A stretch of DNA of 64,000 nucleotides from Bacillota bacterium (GTDB lineage Bacteria > Bacillota > Limnochordia > Darwinibacteriales > JAAYFS01). Position 1 is the first letter of the stretch, and every line of letters starts with the position of its first letter. Below the pieces are notes generated by a model, which was given only the letters and a program-made list of their open reading frames with translations, was not told the origin of the DNA and did no database searches. A program made the translations under genes and the position numbers. This document shows, piece by piece, positions 40,242-50,032 of this stretch. The stretch is taken from NCBI GenBank assembly GCA_012728115.1, contig JAAYFS010000062.1:1-64000 (forward strand), in the 5' to 3' direction.

Positions 40242-41717
40242 TTATTGTTTCTTCTTTTGGGCCCGCTGATCTTTCGGATCAGTCATTCGTGGACGAACCG
40301 AGATGCTGGGAATCGGATATCGAAAGATAATCCGGAGCAATGCAGGAAAATCAAAGGGGATCAATGGCCATAGATACGGAACACCGAAGGAGTTCGTTAG
40401 TCCAAAAATCAAAACTACTATTAAAGTTGTTACTCCCAAACCGATCCAGCCGAATATCACAGTGCCGAAAAAAATCAAGTAACGAAAGATTCTGATTGCG
40501 TGAGCAAACTCCAGACTTGGAGTCCCAAACGTACCGATCGCAACCACAGCAATGTAAAGGATAGGCTCGGGTGCAAAGATTCCCACATTGACAGCCAAAT
40601 CGCCTAAAAGAATCGCACCTACTATACCAAGCGAGGTTGCTAAAGCATTCGGGGTATGAATCAATGCCATTCTAATCATATCTAATCCGATTTCTAATAA
40701 AAGAAATTGAACCCACAGCGGAACCTTGCCAACTTCTTTTGGACCGATGAATTCTAGCCATTGAGGCAAGTTTTCCGTATGTACTATAGCAAACCATAGG
40801 GGAATTAAAAATAGCGAAAGAAAAATCCCAAATGTTCTAACCCAGCGCAAATACGTTCCGACTGGAGGGTTTTGAAAGTATTCTTCAGCATGCTGCGTAA
40901 AATGCCATGCAGTTACAGGTATGAGTAACACGAAAGGGGTTGTATCCACAAAAATCGCTAGATGCCCCTCGTATAAATGAGCAGCAACCACGTCAGGGCG
41001 TTCAGTATAGCGGGTTAAGGGTAAGGGATTGAAAGACTTTTCGACTAGGTATTCGGTCAAGTTTTTTCCGCCCATAACTAAAGCATCGCGATTGATCGTT
41101 GAAATCCTTTTCTTTACTTCTTTCACTAAGTGAGGATCAGCAATATCATCGATATAACCTAGGAATACGTCTGTCTTGGAACGCTTTCCGACCTTCATAG
41201 CCTCAAATCTGAGATTCACATCTCTTACTCTTCTTCTAACCATCACCATATTAAAAATCGCGGTTTCAACAAATCCTTCGCGTGAACCACGCGTCACTCG
41301 TTCAAGATCTGGTTCTTCCACACTTCTGACTGGGTATTCACGAACATCAATCACAAATATCGGTATTATCCCATCGATTAAAAGAAGCATCGGTCCAGAC
41401 AATAACTCATCGATCGCTTCATCAAGATTGTCCTTAGTCTCTACTTCAAAATATGGAAGGAAATCTTTAATAATATGCTCGGTAACGTTTAAGGCTAAGC
41501 CCCCTCGGGGGATATTCAGCAATCTTTTCATGATTTCAACCGTTTCAATATCCTTAATAAAGCCATCAAAAAAAACTAACGCTGCTTGCCGTCCTGCAAT
41601 GTTGAGCTCTCGAATTATTAAATCGAAGGTCACTCCAAAACCTAATCGCTTTTTGATAATCTCCAATTTCTCTTCTAACTTTTTAGGGGTTTCGTTCATT
41701 TCATATTTCCTCCACAA
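40242..41717 (-). CDS. spoVAF: GerA-family spore germination protein, SpoVAF-like
   Basis: FDLIIRELNIAGRQAALVFFDGFIKD; PRGGLALN; GSREGFVETAIFNMVMVRRRVRD; multi-pass C-terminus. Confidence 0.88.
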   Translation of the reverse strand: MWRKYEMNETPKKLEEKLEIIKKRLGFGVTFDLIIRELNIAGRQAALVFFDGFIKDIETVEIMKRLLNIPRGGLALNVTEHIIKDFLPYFEVETKDNLDEAIDELLSGPMLLLIDGIIPIFVIDVREYPVRSVEEPDLERVTRGSREGFVETAIFNMVMVRRRVRDVNLRFEAMKVGKRSKTDVFLGYIDDIADPHLVKEVKKRISTINRDALVMGGKNLTEYLVEKSFNPLPLTRYTERPDVVAAHLYEGHLAIFVDTTPFVLLIPVTAWHFTQHAEEYFQNPPVGTYLRWVRTFGIFLSLFLIPLWFAIVHTENLPQWLEFIGPKEVGKVPLWVQFLLLEIGLDMIRMALIHTPNALATSLGIVGAILLGDLAVNVGIFAPEPILYIAVVAIGTFGTPSLEFAHAIRIFRYLIFFGTVIFGWIGLGVTTLIVVLIFGLTNSFGVPYLWPLIPFDFPALLRIIFRYPIPSISVRPRMTDPKDQRAQKKKQ

Positions 41718-41760
41718 ATGCTATCTACCGAAGAAGAGCGCCTTGAGAGGCGCTCTAGAG

Positions 41761-42093
41761 TTAGCGAATTGTTGTAGGAACAAACATATCGATGATCCCA
41801 ACAACAAAAGCCGCGAGTAAAGCGCCTAGAATTGAAACCGACATACCTGGCACAATAAATTGAGTTGCCCAAATTACAATCGCCGAAACTAAAAATCCGA
41901 CAATTCCTCTACCATACGGTGAGACATTCTTGCCCAAGGTGGCTTCGATTACCCAGCCAATAGCAGCTATAACAATCGCTGCTAACAAAGCGTTAAAAAA
42001 TCCTAGAGCTCTAAATCCTGGAATAATGAAACCAACGAGCATCAACACTATCGCTGAAATTATGAAACGGACAATAGCGCCTACCCATTCCAT
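41761..42093 (-). CDS. phage holin family (4-TMS) membrane protein
   Basis: Two tandem TM-pair repeats: IVRFIISAIVLMLVGFIIPGF / GIVGFLVSAIVIWATQFIVPGM. Confidence 0.75.
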   Translation of the reverse strand: MEWVGAIVRFIISAIVLMLVGFIIPGFRALGFFNALLAAIVIAAIGWVIEATLGKNVSPYGRGIVGFLVSAIVIWATQFIVPGMSVSILGALLAAFVVGIIDMFVPTTIR

Positions 42094-42141
42094 AGTAACT
42101 CACCTCATTCTTGGTTATTTACAGTCTATTATTGCCAAAAA

Positions 42142-42164
42142 AAAACCCGGTTATCCCGGGTTTT
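42142..42164 (-). terminator. terminator of the dodecin gene
   Basis: AAAACCCGG-GATAA-CCGGGTTTTTTTTT on minus. Confidence 0.8.
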
Positions 42165-42171
42165 AGATAAA

Positions 42172-42384
42172 TTAATCAGTTCCTTCTACAGCAAAAGCAA
42201 TTTGAACATCTGCTTTATAATTTACTATCTCACCATCTTCATTAACGCGTCCCGTCCAGTTGAGTACCTCCACCCCACTAATGTTACGAATGGTTTTCGA
42301 TGCTTCCCTGACGGCTTTTCTGACAGCATCTTCCCAACTTTCTTGTGATTCGCCAACAAGTTCGACAATCTTAGCAACAGTCAT
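42172..42384 (-). CDS. dodecin family protein
   Basis: KIVELVGESQESWEDAVRKAVREASKTIRNISGVEV. Confidence 0.93.
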   Translation of the reverse strand: MTVAKIVELVGESQESWEDAVRKAVREASKTIRNISGVEVLNWTGRVNEDGEIVNYKADVQIAFAVEGTD

Positions 42385-42438
42385 GTTAAAATACCTCCTT
42401 TCAGAGATATTTTAACCAACCGCCCCTTATTTCTTGCA

Positions 42439-43386
42439 CTATTTCAATACCGACTTAAACACCCTTAACATATTTCCTGCCATAATTTTTTCGATCACGT
42501 TTCCTGAAAAACCACGTTGTTCGAGACCATGAATAATTGCAGGTACCTTTGCACAATCTTCCAATCCTTGAGGAGTACTATCGATCCCATCAAAATCGGA
42601 ACCAAGACCGACCACATCAATACCACCTATATTAATTAAATAGGTAATATGATCGAGAACTGTTTCGATAGTAGCGTTTTTTCTCTGGTCTACTAAGAAT
42701 TCTGGCAGGAAATTTACACCAATTACTCCGCCTGAGTCAGCTATCGCTTTGATTTGTTCATCGGTTAAATTTCTTCGATGATTGCATAAGGCTTTAGCAT
42801 TTGAATGAGAGGCAATGATCGGATTTTTACTTAAACTGATTATATCCCAAAATCCCTTTTCCCCTAGGTGAGATACATCAATTACCATACCAAGACGATC
42901 CATTTCGCTAATTACTTCTTTACCGCGGTCACTTAAACCGCCAGGCTCTTTTTCACCGACTCCATCAGCAAGTTCATTACGGTGATTCCATGTTAAGGAA
43001 AGAGCTCGAACCCCTAGTTCATAAAAGATTCGTAACAAACCTATGTTTCCTTGGAGCGCTTCGCCACCTTCTAAAGAAAGGATTGCTGAAATTTTGTTTT
43101 CCTTTTTTAGTTTGTCAAAATCAGCGGCAGTTTTAACAAGACCTATCGCATCTTGATGAGTATCAATGAGTTGCCACAACAACTCAACCATAGATAATGC
43201 TTGTTCGAGAGCTATGTTTTTAAAACGCGGATGAATGAAGATGGCAAAAACCTGAGCAGTAATTCCGCCTTGACGCATCCGCTTTAAATCAACATGACAA
43301 AAATCTAAAGATTCAAAGTTCACTTCACCAGTTTGCCGTAAATGTATTTTACTTAACGTATCGATATGAGCATCAAAAATCTCCAT
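42439..43386 (-). CDS. membrane dipeptidase (peptidase M19)
   Basis: DAHIDTLSK, LSLEGGEAL, LTWNHRNELADG, IDVSHLG, GLGSDFDGI. Confidence 0.94.
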   Translation of the reverse strand: MEIFDAHIDTLSKIHLRQTGEVNFESLDFCHVDLKRMRQGGITAQVFAIFIHPRFKNIALEQALSMVELLWQLIDTHQDAIGLVKTAADFDKLKKENKISAILSLEGGEALQGNIGLLRIFYELGVRALSLTWNHRNELADGVGEKEPGGLSDRGKEVISEMDRLGMVIDVSHLGEKGFWDIISLSKNPIIASHSNAKALCNHRRNLTDEQIKAIADSGGVIGVNFLPEFLVDQRKNATIETVLDHITYLINIGGIDVVGLGSDFDGIDSTPQGLEDCAKVPAIIHGLEQRGFSGNVIEKIMAGNMLRVFKSVLK

Positions 43387-43407
43387 TATTTTCTCTCCTT
43401 AAAGAAC

Positions 43408-43435
43408 AAACCTGCTTGGTCACCCAAACAGGTTT
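43408..43435 (-). terminator. terminator downstream of spoVS
   Basis: AAACCTGTTTGGGTGACCAAGCAGGTTT on minus. Confidence 0.6.
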
Positions 43436-43449
43436 GGTTCGCTTACGAA

Positions 43450-43713
43450 CTATCTTGGTTCTACAATAAGTTTGATTGCCGTACGTTCTTCATTATCAAT
43501 CAAGATATCGGTAAATGCTGGAATACAGACCAGGTCTATACCACTTGGGGCCACGAAACCTCTTGCAATGGCAACTGCTTTCACGGCTTGATTGAGTGCA
43601 CCAGCACCGATCGCCTGAAGTTCAGCTCTACCATTTTCACGCAAAACACCTGCCAACGCTCCCGCCACTGAATTTGGACTCGATTTAGCTGACACCTTTA
43701 ATATTTGTTCCAT
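43450..43713 (-). CDS. spoVS: stage V sporulation protein S
   Basis: LKVSAKSSPNSVAGALAGVLRENGRAELQAIGAGALNQAVKAVAIARG. Confidence 0.97.
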   Translation of the reverse strand: MEQILKVSAKSSPNSVAGALAGVLRENGRAELQAIGAGALNQAVKAVAIARGFVAPSGIDLVCIPAFTDILIDNEERTAIKLIVEPR

Positions 43714-43815
43714 ATGTGCCCTCCTTTTGGAAAAAATCTTACTTCTTCAATTACTGCCAATTATTACTATATATATTAGCCACTTCTATTTAAATTCCTT
43801 TTTTCACAGTGTATT

Positions 43816-44601
43816 TTACTCATAATTGATTTGCTGGATATTAATTGCTTTCCCTGAAGCATCAAGATCTACCAAAATTCCCCATAACTGAGATGGACCT
43901 TTTGCAACCGAAAACCGAACAGGGAGTTGAGTTAAGAATTTGTGAATCACTGTGTCTTTGTCCACACCGAGAACACCATTCAACGGACCACACATCCCTA
44001 AATCAGTTATATATGCGGTACCCTGAGGAAGGACACGATAATCGGCAGTGGGTACATGGGTATGTGTTCCAGCAATTATACTAACTTTTCCGTCCATAAA
44101 CATTGCGAAAGCGATCTTTTCGGAAGTTGCTTCAGCGTGAAAATCAACCACAATAAATTTTGTTCGCTCTTTTACTTCAGTTAGAATTTCTTCCATTTTG
44201 GTGAATGGGCAATCAAAATCGGCCATGTAGACTCGTCCGCTTAAATTGACTACCGCAACTAAGTATGGACCAAGATCAACATAGCAAAGATAATTTCCAG
44301 GAACACCAGTTGGATAATTCGCGGGACGCAAAATTCTTGGTTCCTCTTGAATATAGGCCATCATTTCTTTTTGATCCCAGACGTGGTTACCACTGGTTAT
44401 AACATCAATACCCATTTCGAACAATTGGGTAGCTATTTTCCTAGTTAAACCAAAACCTCCAGCGGCATTCTCACCGTTTGCAATTATAACATCGGGATTA
44501 TGTTCCCTTTTTATTTTCGGAAGATAGTCTCGAACGATTTCTCTTCCTGGACGTCCGAAGATGTCACCAAGCATAAGTACTCTTAAAACGCCTTCCTTCA
44601 A
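43816..44601 (-). CDS. ymdB: YmdB family metallophosphoesterase
   Basis: MLGDIFGRPGREIV, ANGENAAGGFG, TSGNHVWDQKE, GTHTHVPTADYRVLP. Confidence 0.96.
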   Translation of the reverse strand: MKEGVLRVLMLGDIFGRPGREIVRDYLPKIKREHNPDVIIANGENAAGGFGLTRKIATQLFEMGIDVITSGNHVWDQKEMMAYIQEEPRILRPANYPTGVPGNYLCYVDLGPYLVAVVNLSGRVYMADFDCPFTKMEEILTEVKERTKFIVVDFHAEATSEKIAFAMFMDGKVSIIAGTHTHVPTADYRVLPQGTAYITDLGMCGPLNGVLGVDKDTVIHKFLTQLPVRFSVAKGPSQLWGILVDLDASGKAINIQQINYE

Positions 44602-44628
44602 AAATGACCCTCCTAGCTAAATGTGAAA

Positions 44629-44649
44629 AACCAGGCAAAAACGCCTGGT
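44629..44649 (-). terminator. terminator of rny
   Basis: Minus strand: ACCAGGCG-TTTTT-GCCTGGTTTTTC. Confidence 0.75.
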
Positions 44650-46200
44650 CTATTTCGCATATTCTACTGCTCTAGTTTCGCGAATAACAGTAACCTTGAT
44701 CTGGCCAGGATATTCGAGTTCCGATTCTATTCTCTTGACAATATCTCTAGCTACCAAAGTAGCATTCGCATCGTCGATAGAATCAGGCTTAACCATGATC
44801 CGAATTTCCCTTCCAGCTTGAATTGCAAATGACTTATCTACTCCATCAAAGGAATTAGCAATTTCCTCAAGCTTCTGTAGCCTCTTGATATAAGTCTCAA
44901 GAGTTTCTCTTCTTGCACCAGGTCGAGCAGCCGAAATCGAGTCAGCAGCTGCAACTAAGACAGCCTCAACACTCTCTGGCTCGCAATCACCATGATGGCA
45001 TGCTACAGCATGAATCACTTCAGGATGTTCTTTATATTTCTTCAATAAGTCAACACCTATCTCAACATGAGTACCTTCTATCTCATGATCCAAAGCTTTA
45101 CCTATATCATGCAGCAGGCCAGCTCTTCTTGCGAGACGTTGATCAGCACCTAATTCGGCAGCCATTATGCCAGCTAAGTGAGCGACTTCAATGGAGTGTT
45201 TTAGAACGTTTTGACCATAACTCGTTCTAAACCTCAATCTTCCCAAAATCTTCACTAGCTCAGGATGTAATCCGTGCACATCAGTTTCAAAGGTAGCTTG
45301 TTCACCCTCATCTCTAATAACAGCATCAACTTCTTTGCGAGCTTTTTCAACCATTTCCTCGATACGAGCTGGATGAATTCGCCCATCTGCAATGAGTTTC
45401 TCCAAAGCAATTCTAGCAATCTCTCTCCTAATCGGATCAAAACCAGAAAGGATAACTGCTTCAGGAGTATCATCGATAATAAGGTCGATACCTGTTAGAG
45501 TTTCTAAAGCACGAATATTACGTCCTTCTCTACCTATGATTCTACCCTTCATTTCGTCATTTGGTAGGTTGACCACCGATACAGTTGATTCTGCCACGTG
45601 GTCTGCGGCAGTACGTTGGATCGCAAGCGAGATGATATTACGAGCACGTTTTTCTGCTTCTTCCTTTGCCTGAGTTTCGATATCCTTAATAAGCATAGCT
45701 GTCTCGTGTTTGACTTCTTCTTCGACAGTCTTAAGGATAATTTGCTTAGCCTCATCAGAAGTTAAGCCAGATAACCGCTCGAGTTCTTGACGTTGTTTTT
45801 CTAAAACTGCAGCGATTTCAGCGGCAGAAGACTCCACTTCTTTTTCTCTTCTTTGCAAAGTGTCGTCCTTTTTGTCAAGGGCATCACTCTTACGATCAAG
45901 CATTTCCTCTTTCTGCATCAGCCTTCGTTCTAGCTGTTGCAATTCAGTTCTTCTTTCTCTAGATTCTCTCTCTAATTCATTTCTTAGTCTGTGAATTTCT
46001 TCCTTGGCTTCGACAAGTGCTTCTCGCTTCTTTGTCTCGCCATCTCTTATGGCATCTGCTACAATACGTTTTGCTTCTTCTTCTGCTGACAAAATCTTGG
46101 CTTCTGCTATAAACTTGCGGATTAGAAACCCTGCTCCTCCGCCAATTAGCAACACCAAGAGGTATTTAGCTATTGTTATGACTATTTCTATTATCTTCAC
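44650..46200 (-). CDS. rny: ribonuclease Y
   Basis: N-terminal TM, long coiled coil, KH domain ([15 protein letters not shown]), HD domain ([16 protein letters not shown]). Confidence 0.97.
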   Translation of the reverse strand: MKIIEIVITIAKYLLVLLIGGGAGFLIRKFIAEAKILSAEEEAKRIVADAIRDGETKKREALVEAKEEIHRLRNELERESRERRTELQQLERRLMQKEEMLDRKSDALDKKDDTLQRREKEVESSAAEIAAVLEKQRQELERLSGLTSDEAKQIILKTVEEEVKHETAMLIKDIETQAKEEAEKRARNIISLAIQRTAADHVAESTVSVVNLPNDEMKGRIIGREGRNIRALETLTGIDLIIDDTPEAVILSGFDPIRREIARIALEKLIADGRIHPARIEEMVEKARKEVDAVIRDEGEQATFETDVHGLHPELVKILGRLRFRTSYGQNVLKHSIEVAHLAGIMAAELGADQRLARRAGLLHDIGKALDHEIEGTHVEIGVDLLKKYKEHPEVIHAVACHHGDCEPESVEAVLVAAADSISAARPGARRETLETYIKRLQKLEEIANSFDGVDKSFAIQAGREIRIMVKPDSIDDANATLVARDIVKRIESELEYPGQIKVTVIRETRAVEYAK

Positions 46201-46212
46201 CTCCCACCTACA

Positions 46213-46233
46213 ACTTGAAGAAATTCTTCAAGT
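46213..46233. promoter_or_regulatory. 21-bp palindrome immediately upstream of the rny RBS
   Basis: ACTTGAAGAA-A-TTCTTCAAGT (perfect 10-bp arms), 12 nt upstream of the rny start codon. Confidence 0.55.
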
Positions 46234-46253
46234 ATAATAAACTATGAATAAAG

Positions 46254-46276
46254 AAGACCGAGTAGAAACTCGGCCT
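46254..46276 (-). terminator. terminator between recX and rny
   Basis: Minus strand: AAGGCCGAGTTTCTACTCGGTCTTCTTTATT. Confidence 0.75.
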
Positions 46277-46368
46277 TGCTTAAACTAGACCTCATTTTTA
46301 AGAAACTACTCTGGACTATAAGACAGGTTTAACGTGTGCTTAGATACCCTTGTCTTATTTTAGACTTT

Positions 46369-46857
46369 TTATAAATCAGTGTCAAGTAAATGAGGCAATA
46401 CATCGGCCAACACTTTCCTAGTTATTTCCCAGCTAAAGCCCCGTCTTTGCAACAATGACCCCAATTTTCTATAACACTTATCTAAAGGCGAATCCTTTAA
46501 AGCTCGATACCCTTTCTCAACAACTTCTTTCGCTAAGGACATTTCCTTATCCTTATCGTTTAGCACTTCATTAATAATGTCGTCACAAATCCCCTTCTTT
46601 TCTAACTCCAACCTCAATAAGTAGTTCCCTGTGGGACGAAATCGATTGCGATACTCGACCCAATTCTTTGCACAACGAGCATCATCAAGATATCCCAACT
46701 CTGTTACCCATTCGAGCACTTCATCAATCTCATTCTTACGAAAACCTGAGCGAGCTAAGTATTGTTGCATTTCATACCTAGTTCGATCTCTTGTAGTTAG
46801 GAAGCGGATTGCTTTTTGTCGTGCTTTTCTTGCGCTATCGCTTTCACTCTTTTTCAT
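46369..46857 (-). CDS. recX: regulatory protein RecX
   Basis: Helical RecX repeats; [15 protein letters not shown]; directly downstream of recA. Confidence 0.92.
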   Translation of the reverse strand: MKKSESDSARKARQKAIRFLTTRDRTRYEMQQYLARSGFRKNEIDEVLEWVTELGYLDDARCAKNWVEYRNRFRPTGNYLLRLELEKKGICDDIINEVLNDKDKEMSLAKEVVEKGYRALKDSPLDKCYRKLGSLLQRRGFSWEITRKVLADVLPHLLDTDL

Positions 46858-47875
46858 CAGCTACTTTTGCCTCTTGTTCTCCTTTTCCAAATAAACCGAC
46901 AGCTTCTCTGACCTTAAATTCAATTTCCTGAGTCAGTTCTAGATTTTGCTTTAAAAATTCGCGGGCATTCTCTCTTCCTTGGCCTAATCTTAGATCTCCA
47001 TAGGAGTACCAGGCTCCACTCTTATTAACAATTCCCAAATCGGCTCCAACATCGAGAATGTTACCCTCTTTAGAAATTCCTTCACCATATATGATATCAA
47101 ACTCAGCTTCCTTAAAAGGCGGAGCAATCTTATTCTTTAACACTTTCACCTTAGTACGGTTTCCAATCAACTCGTTATTCTGTTTGAGTGTTTCTACTCT
47201 TCTTATATCTAAACGAACGGATGCGTAGAACTTCAACGCGCGCCCGCCAGGTGTTGTTTCTGGGTTACCAAACATAATCCCCACTTTTTCACGCAATTGA
47301 TTAGTAAAAATAACAGTTGAATTTGACTTACTAATTGCTCCTGTAAGTTTTCGTAATGCTTGTGACATCAATCTCGCTTGTAAACCGACATGCGCATCGC
47401 CCATCTCGCCCTCAATTTCTGCCCTTGGAACTAGCGCTGCTACTGAGTCAATTACAACTACATCCACAGCTCCACTTCTCACTAAATGCTCAGCAATTTC
47501 TAAGGCTTGTTCAGCATGATCCGGTTGAGATATTAACAGATTGTCGATGTCAACACCTAGTTTTTTTGCGTAAATTGGATCTAAGGCATGTTCGGCATCA
47601 ATCATTGCTGCAATTCCGCCTTGTTTCTGTGCTTCTGCGATTATATGAAGGGTAAGAGTGGTTTTTCCCGAAGATTCTGGTCCATAGATTTCAACAACTC
47701 TTCCCCGAGGAACTCCACCTACTCCCAGAGCAATATCTAAAGTTAATGCTCCTGTAGGGAAAACCTCCACGTTAAGTTTTGCAGCGGCTTCTCCAAGCTT
47801 CATGATCGAACCTTTACCGAATTGTCTTTCTATCTGCGTCACTGCAGTATCTAAAGCTTTTTTCTTATCTTCCAT
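46844..47875 (-). CDS. recA: recombinase RecA
   Basis: [50 protein letters not shown]. Confidence 0.98.
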   Translation of the reverse strand: MEDKKKALDTAVTQIERQFGKGSIMKLGEAAAKLNVEVFPTGALTLDIALGVGGVPRGRVVEIYGPESSGKTTLTLHIIAEAQKQGGIAAMIDAEHALDPIYAKKLGVDIDNLLISQPDHAEQALEIAEHLVRSGAVDVVVIDSVAALVPRAEIEGEMGDAHVGLQARLMSQALRKLTGAISKSNSTVIFTNQLREKVGIMFGNPETTPGGRALKFYASVRLDIRRVETLKQNNELIGNRTKVKVLKNKIAPPFKEAEFDIIYGEGISKEGNILDVGADLGIVNKSGAWYSYGDLRLGQGRENAREFLKQNLELTQEIEFKVREAVGLFGKGEQEAKVADEKE

Positions 47876-47915
47876 TCCTTTTATCCTCTCCCAAGTGTAG
47901 TTTTCAGCAAAAAAC

Positions 47916-47929
47916 GAAACTGTTGTTCG
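47916..47929. promoter_or_regulatory. candidate LexA/SOS box upstream of recA
   Basis: Minus strand CGAACAACAGTTTC, imperfect match to the Gram-positive SOS box CGAACRNRYGTTYC, about 41 nt before the recA start. Confidence 0.45.
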
Positions 47930-47975
47930 ATTATGTAATTAAAAAAAGAAGACACTCCTTGGTGCAGACTTAAAC

Positions 47976-49415
47976 TCACTCCAATATTTCGACATCGTCA
48001 ATATGATTCCTTCTTTCAACGAAGGTTCGCGTAAAGGAAAAAGTCGAGCGCAAGCCTTGTACTTGGATTCCGTCCACAGCATTAAGTATGAATCTTTGGG
48101 ACTGATCGCACCACAGAAAATATAGTAGACCAAGGCTAAAAGGGGTTGGAGTTCGAGCTTGAAAGCCACGAATACCAGAAGCACCCGTCGTTCCAGCATT
48201 AATGTACATCGTTTCTTCTTTTTGAACCACTTCAAGCACATGATTATGACCAAAAAGTATCACTGGGAAAACTCCTGGTTCAATAGCCAAAGCAATTCGA
48301 TTATTATGTACCCCAAAGATATCTGGCACATCATCTTGATTGCGGTATTTTTCATTGATTGTTCGGGCTATTTCATCTAGAGTCGAAATCGGTGGGGGTG
48401 TTGGCGAGTAACTATCTGCAGCTACATCAGAAATCCCAGAAATTTTTAAACCTTTGACTTCAACCGAACGATCAGTTATTAATACCACGTTCTCGGTAGC
48501 CGCTAAGCGATCTACAACATCAGGCGAATCATGGTTTCCAGTTGTAAAAACGTATGGCACACCAAGAGTCTCGATCTGGTTAACTAATTCCGCTTCTAAA
48601 GGAGTTCCCCAATCTGTTAAGTCACCCGTATCAATAATAAGGTCAACAGCAAAGTTATCAATTATTTGCCTAACAAAATCGTAGGCAACTGGATTATTGT
48701 GGATATCGGATACATGGAGAACTAACAGATCTGCTTCTAATTGCCCGATCGGTTGGATTCCTTCGATCTGTTTGAAAGCTTGATAGAGGTTATTAGCGAG
48801 AGATTGGATCTGTTGGCCAAGTTCTTCTACTTTCAGAAAGGATTCCTGGATAAGGTTAACCATCCACGGGGCAGCTTGCAGAATTCCTTGATACTGAGGA
48901 TTTTCAAAAGCAGTCACATCATATGTAATATAGCCGACACAAAAGATCGTAAAAACAAGTAAACATCCGATTACTAGTCCCGCCAAATAATTATTTAAGG
49001 ATGCTTTTTTTGAAATAAAAACGCCGAAAAGCCCTCCTAATCCACCCAACAATACCATTTTCATCACAAAGGCTATGATGATTTTTTGTGCCTGTGTTTG
49101 AACCTCAGCGATTATGTGTTCAGCTATATCCTGATCCTTTGCCGAACCGATCGCTTTTAGAATATCCATATCGATGTTCTGCAAAGTAACCACTAACTGC
49201 AGTGGAGCAGAATGTGTTGATGCATGTATTTCTCCGATCGGCGGAATCGAAAATGAAGTTGATCCAGGAAAGCGAATGCCAGTAGTTAATGAGAAACGCA
49301 ATGCGCTCGCTTGGAAAGTCATTGTACCAAAAAGATTAATAAATATTATAGCGCCTATGCCAGCTAAAAAAAGTGGTAGATATCTTCGTCTTTTTGAATA
49401 CACATTGCGGTCCAC
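47976..49415 (-). CDS. membrane-anchored metallophosphoesterase
   Basis: N-terminal TM helices; VLHVSDIHNNP, DTGDLTDWGT, TTGNHDSP, LFGHNHVLEV. Confidence 0.92.
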   Translation of the reverse strand: MDRNVYSKRRRYLPLFLAGIGAIIFINLFGTMTFQASALRFSLTTGIRFPGSTSFSIPPIGEIHASTHSAPLQLVVTLQNIDMDILKAIGSAKDQDIAEHIIAEVQTQAQKIIIAFVMKMVLLGGLGGLFGVFISKKASLNNYLAGLVIGCLLVFTIFCVGYITYDVTAFENPQYQGILQAAPWMVNLIQESFLKVEELGQQIQSLANNLYQAFKQIEGIQPIGQLEADLLVLHVSDIHNNPVAYDFVRQIIDNFAVDLIIDTGDLTDWGTPLEAELVNQIETLGVPYVFTTGNHDSPDVVDRLAATENVVLITDRSVEVKGLKISGISDVAADSYSPTPPPISTLDEIARTINEKYRNQDDVPDIFGVHNNRIALAIEPGVFPVILFGHNHVLEVVQKEETMYINAGTTGASGIRGFQARTPTPFSLGLLYFLWCDQSQRFILNAVDGIQVQGLRSTFSFTRTFVERRNHIDDVEILE

Positions 49416-49421
49416 CAGAGT

Positions 49422-49964
49422 TTATTCCTCCTCAATAATACCTTTTAACATCTCCAAAGCCGATTCTGAAGTTAACCTCTTGATTCTAATTCGATCACCA
49501 GAAAATTGAAAACGCTTTACCAACAAATTTGTGTCTGAACAAGCAGCAACATACACTAAGCCAACTGGCTTTTGGGCTGTTGCCCCCCCAGGACCAGCTA
49601 TTCCAGTAACTCCTAGGCCATAATCTGTTTTTGCCAGGCTACGTACACCCTGTGCCATCTGAATCGCTACCTGTTCACTAACAGCACCGAATTCTTGCAA
49701 TGTGCTTTCATATACCCCTAACAAATCTATCTTAGCTTGGTTACTGTACGTCGTTAAACCACATTGAAAATAGAGTGAACTACCTGGTATATTGGTAATT
49801 CGATGCGCAATTAAACCACCTGTACACGATTCGGCAATCGCAAGGGTCCGATTCTTAAATGTTAATAACTCACCGATAATACTTTCAAGTTCAGGTTTCT
49901 TTTTGTTTATATCTTTTACAGTTGAACAGTTTTTTATCATCTGATTCTCCTCCTTAATATTCAA
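49422..49964 (-). CDS. CinA C-terminal domain protein (nicotinamide-nucleotide amidase, PncC-like)
   Basis: LAIAESCTGGLIAHRITNIPGSS, GVTGIAGPGGATAQKPVGLVYVA. Confidence 0.93.
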   Translation of the reverse strand: MNIKEENQMIKNCSTVKDINKKKPELESIIGELLTFKNRTLAIAESCTGGLIAHRITNIPGSSLYFQCGLTTYSNQAKIDLLGVYESTLQEFGAVSEQVAIQMAQGVRSLAKTDYGLGVTGIAGPGGATAQKPVGLVYVAACSDTNLLVKRFQFSGDRIRIKRLTSESALEMLKGIIEEE

Positions 49965-50032
49965 AATAATTTGATTTCATGTTATAATTTAGCCACCAGC
50001 CGCTTTGCCTAAGGGAAATCCAGGAGGTTTTT

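Noticed and set aside
41176-41820. Plus-strand 214-aa ORF antisense to the SpoVAF-like gene
   Set aside because: Long, but Ser/Arg/Ile-rich shadow ORF with no domain; minus-strand gene is clearly real.
41761-42093. Phage origin for the holin-like 4-TMS gene
   Set aside because: This family is widespread in chromosomes and no lysis or structural phage genes are adjacent.
44913-45230. Plus-strand 105-aa ORF inside rny
   Set aside because: Antisense to a strongly conserved gene; His/Gln/Leu-rich composition typical of reverse-frame artefacts.
47939-48253. 104-aa minus-strand ORF
   Set aside because: Overlaps the metallophosphoesterase gene in another frame and the recA upstream region; no family resemblance.
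49422-49964. CinA-like gene as a truncated pseudogene
   Set aside because: Only the C-terminal amidase domain is present, but it is intact with its own start; standalone PncC-type proteins are normal.
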